This document shows positions 11,801 to 19,998 of a DNA stretch of 26,021 nucleotides, piece by piece. Where the stretch lies: positions 1 through 26,021 of the forward strand of contig CAUDNR010004294.1 of the NCBI GenBank assembly GCA_958430865.1. The letters are read 5' to 3'. Each line of letters opens with the position of its first letter. Positions within the stretch are counted from its first letter, which is position 1. The notes beneath the pieces are model-generated. The model had not been told where the DNA came from. It did not search any database and worked only from the letters and a program-made list of their open reading frames with translations. Made by a program: the position numbers and the translations under genes. This stretch comes from Entrophospora sp. SA101 (lineage: Eukaryota > Glomeromycota > Glomeromycetes > Entrophosporales > Entrophosporaceae).

Positions 11801-13519
11801 CATTATATTATAAATTGACTTTTACAATAAAAAATAATTTTTATCAAAGCATCATTCAATTAAACAAATTTATTTTTTATTTCTTTATAATGACTAGCAA
11901 TTGAAGAAGGTAAAACATTATATCATAAATTTATTTTTTTATAATTTTTACTTGGAACAAATACCTATTTTTATTATGTTAAAAATAAATGCTATTTTAT
12001 TTTTAATTTTTTTATAATAGACATTACTAAAAAGTTTAAAGAAAGGAAAGAAAAATATGGAATCTGTTCTGTTTGTGCAAAATATAATACTAATTACCAG
12101 TGGTGTCAATCATGTGATTCCAAATTGTTGGCTCAAAGTTGGACTACCAGTGGTAATGAAAAATTGGATAAAATAATTAGAACTACACAGCTTGAAGCAA
12201 AAGGATTTAATAGTTGTTATTACCTTGAATGGATTCCTTATGATCAACTCAAAATTGAAAAGGCAGCAGGTGAAGGTGGTTTTGCAACAGTGTATATGGG
12301 TTGCTGGTCAAATGGTCCTAAATATGTTCAGGAGGGTCAAAGATATTATTCTACGAATGGTCGTGTAGCATTAAAAAAGTTTAAAAACTCTCAAAATCCT
12401 GAAGAGTTGTCAAAGGAGGTAAATAATTTGATATAATTTAATTGATTTTTAAATAATATATTAATATATTAAATTTTTATTAATTTTGTAAAAGCTTCAA
12501 AATCATATTAAATTTATGGGACCTTATCATAAGGGCATTGTTGACATTTATGGTCTTTCACAAGATCCCAACACAAAAGAATATGTTTTAGTAATGAGAT
12601 ACACAGACAGTGGAAGTTTTAAAGATTATATAAAATCAAAATCAAATTATACAGGATGGAGCAACAGAATTACAATCCTACATAGTATTATCTTAGGTTT
12701 AAGCACCTTTCATAAAGAAGGACTTATGCATTGTGATCTTCACAGTGGTAATATTTTATATTTTCAATATTTAGAACAGCAGGTAATGATTGCAGATTTA
12801 GGGTTATCAAGCCCAGCTGATCAAGTAAAATCAAATAAAGATGATAAATTTGGAGTTCTGCCATATGTTGCACCAGAGGTTTTAAATAATGGACCTTATA
12901 CACAAAAATCTGACATCTATAGCTTTGGGATTTTAATGTCAGAAACATCAACATATCAGCAACCATTCAAAGATCAACCACATGATCAAGATCTTGCTCT
13001 CAGGATCTGTGGTGGCTTAAGGCCTAGTTTTTCAGATAATACTCCAGAATGTTATATTAAGTTAGCATACAAATGCACAGATGCTGATCCTGAAAAAAGA
13101 CCAACAGCAGATGAAATTTTAAAAATTATTACTTTTTGGAAAGATGCAATTGAATCTAATATTTCTAGTTATTCTGAAGAACAGCTTGATGAATTAGAAG
13201 AAGTAAAAAAAATATTTAAGAAAACAGGTAAAAAACCCTTCAATCCTTCAACAATTATGGCAATTGTTCATCCAAATGCTGTTTATACAAGTAGATTATT
13301 GAATTTTACAAATCTTCCTCAACCTGTAAACTCCAATAAAGTTACAATTATTAGTAATAACAATGGTAATTATCTAATTTATTGTTATATATTTATTTAA
13401 TCTTAATTATTTATTATTAATGATATTTTAAACTATAAACAATTATAGAATCTAAACAAATTGAATTAACTATGTCAGATTCTAAACAAATTGAATTAAC
13501 TATACCAAATAATTTATGA
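8811..13519 (+). CDS. RIPK/TKL-like kinase (kinase 2) with 28 consecutive 3-nt exons
   Basis: Predicted 486-residue kinase with 34 exons. Exon 1 (8811-8820) is ATGAACGAAG in an A-rich context; exon 2 is 8906-8920. Exons 3-30 are 3 nt each, starting at 9008, 9105, 9208, 9311, 9405, 9504, 9617, 9717, 9819, 9922, 10010, 10113, 10201, 10306, 10592, 10686, 10789, 10877, 10969, 11063, 11143, 11232, 11328, 11416, 11508, 11601, 11701, 11793. Exon 31 is 11898-11909; large exons are 12021-12418 and 12495-13365; the last is 13449-13519. Residues 1-9 read MNEAKFYHG, 28-41 WDYNCSGATAIEED, then ITKKFKERKEKYG. A CSVC-x9-CQSC module (C56, C59, C69, C72) precedes the kinase domain: GEGGFATV (124-131), VALK (K159), HCDLHSGN (D254), DLG (D274), APE (299-301). 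The tail has HPNAVYTSRLLNF (432-444). The large exons are near certain; the tiny-exon part is inferred from splice sites and frame and lacks transcript proof. Confidence 0.8.
8921..11897 (+). repeat. Tandem array of 29 related introns separated by single codons
   Basis: The unit is about 90-105 nt. It begins with a near-perfect donor (GTAAGTATTATATTATAAAT), has AACTTTTACAACACAAAATA in the middle and a possible branch site in CATCTAATTAAAT, and ends with a T-rich tract and TTTCTTTATAATAACCAG. Units are joined through exactly 3 variable bases in 28 of 28 junctions. Intron lengths are 77-110 nt; intron 16 is 283 nt because it contains a MITE. Donors are GTAAGT in most units, with GTAAAT, GTAAGC, GTAAAG variants and one GC donor (10972). 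Acceptors are CAG or TAG, with one AAG (10966-10968). All 29 interrupt the reading frame in phase 1. The flanks are conserved while the 3-nt spacers differ, which plain minisatellite duplication would not produce. Confidence 0.9.
10335..10537. mobile_element. hAT-like MITE inside intron 16 of kinase 2
   Basis: This 203-bp insert interrupts one array unit. Terminal inverted repeats are GTGTGGTGGACATTTAAAT at the left and the complement of CATGGTGGACATTCAAAT at the right, both followed by an ATGTAAC-like word. The flanking 8-mers ACAAAAAA (10327-10334) and ACAAATAA (10538-10545) match at 7 of 8 positions, the size of a hAT duplication. Removing the insert restores the unit text cacaaaataaag. 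It leaves the donor (10309) and acceptor (10591) intact. There is no coding capacity. The TIR resembles those at 13793 and 25944 (TGGTGGACATTT, TAGTGGACATTT). Confidence 0.8.
12419..12494 (+). other. Intron 32 of kinase 2 (76 nt)
   Basis: Donor GTAAAT after GAG, acceptor GTAAAAG before CTT, phase 0. Splicing joins SKE to LQNHIKFMGP across the kinase N-lobe, at the same place as the kinase 1 intron. Confidence 0.88.
13366..13448 (+). other. Intron 33 of kinase 2 (83 nt)
   Basis: Donor GTAATT after AACAATG, acceptor AATTATAG, phase 1. Unspliced, the frame would end at 13400 with an unrelated hydrophobic tail (NYLIYCYIFI). Spliced, it gains ESKQIELT and ends at TGA 13517-13519. Confidence 0.7.
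13451..13502 (+). repeat. Duplicated SKQIELT segment in the last kinase 2 exon
   Basis: A 22-nt sequence beginning tctaaacaaattgaattaac is repeated exactly 30 nt downstream (13451-13472 and 13481-13502). It encodes SKQIELTM then SKQIELTI, so the period is ten residues in frame. The frame-preserving repeat supports the exon being coding. Confidence 0.75.
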
Positions 13520-13784
13520 ATAAATTTTATTTATCTGATATTGAAATTTTTACATTGGTTTTTATTATTATTAAAAAAAAATTTTTAATGATTAAAGCTA
13601 ACCATCCTGTGATTTAACTTAATTGAAGTGACCTATCACCATGCCTCTTATCATTATTCAGTATTATTTATTTATTATTTTATTAACATTTTTATATTCA
13701 ACATTTATATACATATACTGTTTTAACATTTCATCATCTATAAACATTATAAATAAGGCCGTTCAAATTTAATTATTTGTTTAA
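13520..13784. other. Intergenic, 3' of kinase 2
   Basis: AT-rich sequence without a gene or clear repeat; it probably includes the 3' end of the kinase 2 transcript. Confidence 0.5.
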
Positions 13785-14025
13785 CATCCCCCAGCATAGT
13801 GGAAATTTGAAATGTTACACTAATTTTTTATATTGTGCAACGTAGCTTTACAATACACGGCAAACATTCTGGCAATAAAAAGTAAGTGATAAACTGGATT
13901 TGAATTTGATCCGAACTTGATCTCCAATTTAGAGAGGTAACAACTATACACTGGCGAAGTTTCAGAAGCAATGAGTTCTGTACAACATTTCGTGTAACAA
14001 CAAACTTCCACTATGCTCATCCCCC
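13785..14025. mobile_element. hAT-like MITE with perfect 8-bp target duplication
   Basis: The element proper is 13793-14017 (225 bp). Both ends begin AGCATAGTGGAA as inverted repeats, followed by related sequence up to GTTACAC. The target duplication CATCCCCC is exact at 13785-13792 and 14018-14025. Eight base pairs is typical of the hAT superfamily. There is no transposase. A diverged copy in the opposite orientation lies at 19261-19387, and the start of a related end lies at 25944. A 66-codon minus-strand frame inside (13820-14020) is not a gene. Confidence 0.85.
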
Positions 14026-14085
14026 CTAGATTTTCAAAATTCCAAACAATTATAAATCACGTAATTTTACTGTGTAACTAAATAA

Positions 14086-17010
14086 ATGATTTTTGGAAAA
14101 AAAAATATACCATTTACGCATTTTATTGTGGGAGTATATGATAAAAAATTGATGCTAGAGGTTGCAATAACAATTGGCGAAGATAATAATTTTGAGGATT
14201 TATTATTTGAAACAATTGGGTATTCTACTGAACAAATGGTTATTGCAAAATTCTATAATCCATTAACTAAAAATTGGACAAATGTTAGAGATTTTAGTAC
14301 AAAATTATCTTTGTGTAAGACTTTCAATCCTTGTCAAGTTCAATTTACTCTTGAGGATTTTGAAAGTGTTTTGCCAACAACAAAAAAACAATTGAACCAT
14401 TAAAAATCATTATGGAGAGCTCCAAAAAATTAAAGTTTACATCAAAACATTCTGTTACATCTAAAAAGGATAAATTATATAACAATTTAAATAATGTTTT
14501 GGAACAACTATCACTTGGTTGGATTAATCGTTTCCATGAATCAATTGGAAAATTTTTTACTAATAGTTTGGCTAATTTATTATGGTATATTGATCTTCAT
14601 CATGAAAATTTAAAGATTCATGAATATAAAATTCCAGATATTTTTTCACTTTGCCACAGTATCAAAATAACAAAAAATATAATCAATTTTATTTTACAAG
14701 TCATCATAAAAAAGAACAACTTAAATCAGACAAACTTGAGAATTTTGTTAAAGCAATTGGATCATCTATTTCTCAACCTTGGGCAAGTAAAGATATTTGG
14801 GAAGAGTTTATTGGAATAGTTTTTGATTTATGTCATATTGTGAGAGAATATGTTAAATATCTGAATTCTGTTAATAATCAAATGAAAGATATCCACTCTA
14901 GTGATGAAATGTTATTAACAATACTGAAATTGAAAGTAGAAAAAGTCAAGAAATTATTGATGAAAAATTTAATGAAGTCTCTTGTTTACTTGAACATTCT
15001 GACAATTATGAATTACATTTTCTTGATAATTATCTTCCAAAAAAGGCTAAACATAGATTTAATTTCATCAAAGAAATGATTCTAAGGGTACCATTCACAC
15101 TTTACCATTATAATCATGGCAATTATTTGGGGACATTGAATTTTATTTGGAAAATTCCTGAAGACATGTTAGCAAGGGATAAAAGTTCTGAATTACAAAT
15201 GATCACTTTAGCAAGTGAAATGACCAAAATTTTTACATGAAAAATGAAAAAGAATATTGCAGATTTTTATTTTTATTTTTTTTATTTTAGTATTCATTAA
15301 TTGGTAACTTATCACCTTCAGTGTTGAATGTTCTTTACCAAGATCTAGCTGGAGATTCATCAACACCTCCTAATGAAATTTCCAAGGAGGTAAAAGAGAG
15401 AATCCATGTCATGTTAGATATACAAGATGCTGAAATAGTATTTGATTTACATGTTAACAATGGATTAAAGGGTACAGAGTTTGATATATTTTGGAATGAA
15501 CTGTATGAATACTTTAATGAGGTATTTATAACAAAATTTGATATGCATTCATACTCAGATTGTTAATATAAATAATTTATTCATAGTAGTTTATTCCATC
15601 AGTTCATGATCGAAGGTCATCATCTGTTTATAATTACCACTAGCCATGTCTATTTCAGATTTAAAACATATAATTATATATCTTCTTCAGCAAAAAATGG
15701 ACTTTATTTCCTAATATTTATATTCCATCAGATGAATACATTCATTTACAATTTTGGCCAGGTAATCCGTTTGCAAATTCTGCTATAATATATACTGGTA
15801 GGTTTAATATAATTTATAAAGTCCAAAGTAGTCTTTTGAGCAAACATCACCCAGATGCACATTTTTGTGCTGCATTATTTCATTATACTAGATTATTTGC
15901 AATCTAATATAAAGAACATGTTAGCTTAATTTTTGCTGATGATAAGCATAAGATACCAATTGGGGAAGGAATAGAAACTTCCAGCGGAGTTTGAAATAAA
16001 AAATCACTCATACCAATTGGAGCACAATTAACTTCATCAGACCATGACTTTACAAACTTTTCTCTCACACCATCAGCCACACTTGTTTGTGATATTCTTA
16101 ATGATATAGGAGATTCTTTTTATAATGGTCAAGTTTTTGTTAACTTTAAAGACACAATTCTTCATGCAACAGAATTTTACAATACAATATTAGAACAATA
16201 TATTCTGAAATACCTGAAATGTTACTGCTTTATACTGATGGTAGTCCTGATCACAGAACAATTTTTGGTTCTGTACAAATTTCACTTATTTGTTTATTTC
16301 TACAAGGAGATTTTGATTTTTTTGCCAGTGTAAGAACTGCTCCCTATCACAGTTTGATGAATCCTCCAGAAAGAGTTATGTCTATACTTAATTTGGCTTT
16401 ACAAGGAGTATCTTAAAAAAAAAAATGAGATGGATGAAGTATTAGAAAACAATTTAAAAGGAAAAAATACATTAGAAGAAATAAGGACATCAGCTAAAAA
16501 AAATAATTTGTTAAAAATTGGCATAAAAGAATCCATTAAACCAGTTCAGGATTTATTAAATGAAAGAACAAAAAGGCTGTCACTAAATAAAAAAAATTTT
16601 ATCATCAAAAGGCCTGCTTTTAGAATTGAAATTGATCAAATTTTTCAGGTAATTCTATTAGCTAATATTTTTATTTATGAATAGATTATCTCAATTTTAA
16701 TAATATTTTTATATTTTTATAGAACATTCATAAAATTGATAGTACATTAACTCCTGATAAAACTTCAGCATATGTTTTACAAAAACATGATTCTTTACAA
16801 TTATTTCTTAAAAGCCATTGTCATATTAGGACATCTTCATTTCAAGTATGCTTTAATAACTTGTCTGTATTTAATATATAATTTAGTTAATCTAAATTAT
16901 TTATTTATTTTGTATCAGATAAAAAAATATATAGTTGGCTTGGTCTAAAGACCTCCTAAATTTTGGGCAAAATTTAAAAGTATAGAAGTCACTTTCTGTC
17001 CTACTTTTTA
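14086..17010 (+). pseudogene. Decayed transposon-like gene with YTDGSPDHR motif
   Basis: One long protein can be followed in pieces across frames. 14086-14390 begins MIFGKKNIPFTHFIVGVYD and contains CQVQFTLEDFESVLP. A one-base loss in the A run near 14385 leads to the frame with IIMESSKKLKFTSKHSV. Further frameshifts lie near 14650 (to the frame with SQPWASKDIWEEFIG) and near 14930 (to LPKKAKHRFNFIKEM). After an intron (about 15240-15290) come LYQDLAGDSSTPPNEISKE and, later, LQFWPGNPFANSAIIYTGR. In-frame stops are at 15905-15907 and 15992-15994, with another shift near 16195. YTDGSPDHRTIFGSVQISL is at 16231-16287 and NPPERVMSILNLALQG follows. Two more exons with clean GT-AG introns (after 16648 and near 16847) follow before the text ends at the foldback element. 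I associate this motif with an abundant uncharacterised family in Rhizophagus; that is recollection. Function unknown. Confidence 0.75.
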
Positions 17011-17017
17011 AAAAAAG

Positions 17018-17807
17018 GGTCTGGGACACTTTACCAACACCCACTTTACCAACAAGACACTTTACCAACAGGACACTTTACTGACAGGACACTTTACTGA
17101 CAGGACACTTTACCAACAATCAAAGTAAAGTCAAACTTGACATAGAAATGGTCTTGTGAGGAACACCACAACCCCCACAGAAACCACAAGATTGTAATCG
17201 TGAAATATGGATTCAAACAGTATTAAATAACATTAGATCAACTATAAAGTTTCTTCAGGACATTGCCCATAATATTTCATTTTAAAATTTTTTTTTAAAA
17301 AATTTTTTTTGGTGTATAATATTAATTAATGTGTCACAATAAAAGTTTTTTGTAAATGATTGATAAATAAATTTAATAAAAAAATAACATGAATATGCAA
17401 TTTTTATCAATTTCATCAGACAAAAAAAATATATTACACATGTATCTGTATTGTATTTTTATGAACTTGTTTTTGATGCAAAGTAAGGATAATAAGTGAT
17501 GTTATTAGTTATGACTTATGGCTGAGTTTTTCACTGCACAACAAACCAATTTTTAGCTAGTTATCCAGGTCTTCACACAGTCCTTGGCAAATTGTTGACA
17601 CAATACTTGCTGGTAAAGTGTCCTGTTGGTAAAGTGTCTTGTCAGTAAATTGTCCTGTTGGTAAAGTGTCCTGTTGGTAAAGTGCCCTGTTGGTAAAGTG
17701 CCCTGTTGGTAAAGTGTCCTGTTGGTAAAGTGTCCTGTTGGCAAAGTGTGTTGTCAGTAAAGTGGGTGTTGGTAAAGTGTCCTGTGGTAAAGTGGGTGTC
17801 CAGGTCC
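17018..17807. mobile_element. Foldback element with 16-bp tandem-repeat arms
   Basis: The left arm (17018-17118) is about six copies of a 16-bp unit, GACACTTTACCAACAG or GACACTTTACTGACAG. The right arm (about 17608-17807) is about a dozen copies of the complement (CTGTTGGTAAAGTGTC). The outermost bases also match as inverted repeats: GGTCTGGGACAC at the left and GGACCTGGACAC read from the right. The middle, 17119-17607, has no convincing gene. No target duplication was found. A 63-codon minus-strand frame at 17553-17744 is only the repeat translated. The element separates the plus-strand pseudogene from a minus-strand one whose text stops exactly at its right edge. Confidence 0.75.
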
Positions 17808-18680
17808 GAACTCTATGCCATCAACAGTTAATATTCTTAAATCAATTTTATGACTTGTGGTAGCTTTGGAAACTGTTTCACTCCTACAATCATTCATAAA
17901 CAACAAATCAGACTCACAATTGAGAACTACTTCAAAGTTAACAAAAATACTCACCATTTCAAATCTAAAATGGGATTTGTCATCTTCATGATATACTCCA
18001 GTTCCGTTAATTGCTTATTTCCTCCCTCTTTATCAACAAAAGTATGAGGATTTTCTAAAAGCATGTCAATTCTAATAATGAAAAAGTTGGATTTAAGCAA
18101 GCAAAACAAACAAAATAATTATATACAAAAGACATATGATAACATACACCAAATAATATATCTTTATAACTTGCCAATGCTTATCATCACCAGGTCATTC
18201 TTTTAGTTCAACAAGTATATATGCACAATCCAATATCTGTACACAGCACAAAACTAAAAAAAGTGAAATTAGTTATGTAATATACAATACAATAACAAAA
18301 CACACTTTTTACTTCTATTTTAATGATATCAGATAAAATCTCACCCTCAAGTTTTTTTATTTTTAAATTTATATGATTTGAAACATTTTGTTTTAAATCT
18401 TCCCAATCTTGACCAAACCAAGCATGCATTCCTCTATCAAATTCAAAAGACAAATCAATTATTGATGAAAGCCCAAGCCTATACATACATGTATACATCA
18501 GTGGTTAGTATTGTGATAAATATTAATAATAATTAATAATAATAAACATAATACACCTTAACAACTCAAAGTCTTTCCATCTACTTTAGCTAATTTCTTG
18601 GCATTTTCTATTGTTTTACATGTCATTTTTAATAGAGTATTGCAAGTGTGCAATCCAAGTTTCCTAATTAATGGGTTATT
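17808..18680 (-). pseudogene. Decayed multi-exon gene, unknown family, truncated by foldback element
   Basis: Minus-strand exons, 5' to 3'. About 18680-18558 carries LGLHTCNTLLKMTCKTIE and AKKLAKVDGKTLSC. About 18490-18310 carries MYRLGLSSIIDLSFEFDRG and WFGQDWEDLKQNVSNHIN. About 18225-18130 carries LDCAYILVELKE, then TGA where Trp would be expected, then PGDDKHWQVIKIYYLVY. About 18070-17808 carries NPHTFVDKEGGNKQLTELEY, then after a frame change LNCESDLLFMNDCRSETV and SHKIDLRILTVDGIEF. Splice-like GT/AG sites separate the first three blocks. The protein text ends at the foldback element, so the C-terminus was removed or displaced. I recall similar uncharacterised multi-copy proteins in Rhizophagus but cannot name a domain. 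Confidence 0.55.
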
Positions 18681-18700
18681 TTTATTTTTATGTTCAACAC

Positions 18701-18968
18701 ACAGCCTACCTGCTGGCTTTAAAGACTAGTGCCGTAAATTATGATGATGGTAGTAATTGTATCTACAGCATATAAAAAGTGGTTGCAATTACCTTTGTGA
18801 CCATTTTTGCAACCATACTTTTCCCTTTTTTTGGATTACAGCACTAATATTTAGCTGACTTACAGTTGATTCCACTATCTTACAGCCTACCTGCCTAGAT
18901 AGTTCCTTTATTTGACACAGCCTACCAGCTGACTTATGGTCAATATTACTTTTATCTTACAGCCTACC
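18701..18968. repeat. Four copies of ACAGCCTACC
   Basis: ACAGCCTACC occurs at 18701, 18882, 18917 and 18959. The neighbourhood repeats too: AGCTGACTTA precedes TATCTTACAGCCTACC twice (about 18853-18891 and 18928-18968). This looks like an old irregular tandem duplication. There is no coding content. Confidence 0.55.
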
Positions 18969-19025
18969 CACCTGGATAAAAGATCCCTAGAATATGCAGC
19001 TATTTATATCCCAAAGGCATCCCCT

Positions 19026-19090
19026 TGAGATGTATCTCAATAGTTAAGATTGTGGTTTCTTGCTGAGTTCAGCAAGGTTCTTTTTATCAG
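19026..19090 (+). repeat. Possible tRNA-derived SINE head
   Basis: TATCTCAATAGTTAAGA at 19033-19049 resembles a tRNA A box with D-loop, and AAGGTTCTT at 19074-19082 sits about where the B box (GGTTC) should be. TTGCTGAGTTCAGCAAGG between them can form a stem. No full cloverleaf or acceptor stem is evident, so this is at most a tRNA-like Pol III promoter region of a SINE. Confidence 0.3.
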
Positions 19091-19260
19091 TTTGTTAGTT
19101 AGGTCAAAGGTCAAGATTTATCTTGAGTAAATGTTGTGTGTTTTATTAGTGATAATATTTTTATTACAGTATTATTAGAATGTTAGAAAGGTGTTTATTA
19201 TTAGATCAATTAATTAAAAGATTGTTATATAAACATGATCATTCCAACTTGGTCTAAAAC

Positions 19261-19387
19261 AGCATAATGGAAGTTTGTTGTTACACGAAATGTCATACAG
19301 AACTCATTGCTCCTGAAACTTCACCAGTATATAGTCGTTACCTCTCTAAACTGGAGATCAAATTCAAATCCAGTTTATCACTATTAC
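19261..19387. mobile_element. Diverged half copy of the 13.8-kb MITE, inverted
   Basis: Starting with AGCATAATGGAAGTTTG, this matches the reverse complement of 14017 back to about 13880. It shares TTACACGAAATG, ACAGAACTCATTGCT, TTACCTCTCTAAA and AATTCAAATCCAGTTTATCA. The other terminus is missing and the 9 bases GTTCGGATC present in the 13.8-kb copy are absent. Confidence 0.85.
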
Positions 19388-19678
19388 TATGTTGTCTAAA
19401 ACTGAGTCTTTTTATATCTCTTAGGGTATTACAAATAACATGACTTTTACTCTGTTTTGTCCAATAAAATATGCTTATTAATGCTAAATAAATATTTGGG
19501 TCAACTGAACATTACAAAATTATGATTAATAATTCGCAATAAATATTTGCATCAGCTGAATAAATAAATAAATATAAATATAGGAATAGGAATAGGAATA
19601 ATGTTTAGTGTAACACTGCATAATGTGTGGCGCAGTCGTTATACAAAACATAGATATATTGGTAGTCACGTGACTCGC
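19388..19678. other. Intergenic
   Basis: A short microsatellite of TAGGAA units lies at 19580-19600, next to TAAA repeats. No gene is supported. Confidence 0.45.
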
Positions 19679-19998
19679 TCAGTAAGCTGGTTTGATTTGA
19701 TCGGCAAAGTGGGGAATCCATTGAAGATGATTGCTATAATGATACTTAGTTGCTTTAAGTTGAGTACTTTTAATCAATTCATCTAATGTTTCATTGCCAC
19801 TAGTCCATCCTCAGTTAATAGCTTGGGTCACATGATTGATACCATGCCCAATTAGTGTTATATCTATTGTAGGTTGGGCATTCACCATTTTCTCCTTTTC
19901 TTTTTTTTTGAATATTCATCATCATTATTTTTGTCAATAGAAGCATCAGCATGATCCTTATTTTCATCCAAAGTGTCTAAAATTTTATTTATTTCCAT
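19679..19998 (-). pseudogene. Relic of a third kinase of the same family (N-terminal part)
   Basis: Read on the minus strand, an ATG at 19998 opens MEINKILDTLDENKDHADAS and ends KKKKRRKW then TGA. After a one-base shift it continues GECPTYNRYNTNWAWYQSCD, which aligns with residues 54-73 of the kinase at 8811-13519 (GICSVCAKYNTNYQWCQSCD). After another shift come GWTSGNETLDELIKSTQLKA and YSNHLQWIPHFADQ, aligning with SGNEKLDKIIRTTQLEA and YLEWIPYDQ. Two of the four Cys are lost (C to Y at the second and third positions). Nothing of the catalytic domain follows, so it is a truncated dead copy. Confidence 0.8.

Noticed and set aside
8921..11897. CRISPR-like array of regular direct repeats
   Set aside because: The spacers are 3 nt, the repeats vary in length and sequence, and the genome is eukaryotic. 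Splice signals explain the structure.
8921..11897. Plain minisatellite, centromere or origin repeat
   Set aside because: Constant 3-nt spacing, AG/GT flanks at all 28 junctions and a frame continuous with an upstream ATG and the downstream kinase are not explained by simple repeat expansion. It remains the fallback if no transcript supports splicing.
12125..12436. Kinase 2 starting at 12125
   Set aside because: That position is TTG, and the family's CxxC module lies upstream in the same open frame; the frame is continuous to 12021 and beyond by splicing.
13820..14020. 66-codon minus-strand frame
   Set aside because: It falls wholly within the hAT-like MITE and follows its inverted ends.
17553..17744. 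Repetitive 63-codon protein on the minus strand
   Set aside because: It is a translation of the 16-bp tandem repeat in the foldback arm.
19026..19090. Functional tRNA gene
   Set aside because: A- and B-box-like words are present but no acceptor stem or full cloverleaf could be drawn.
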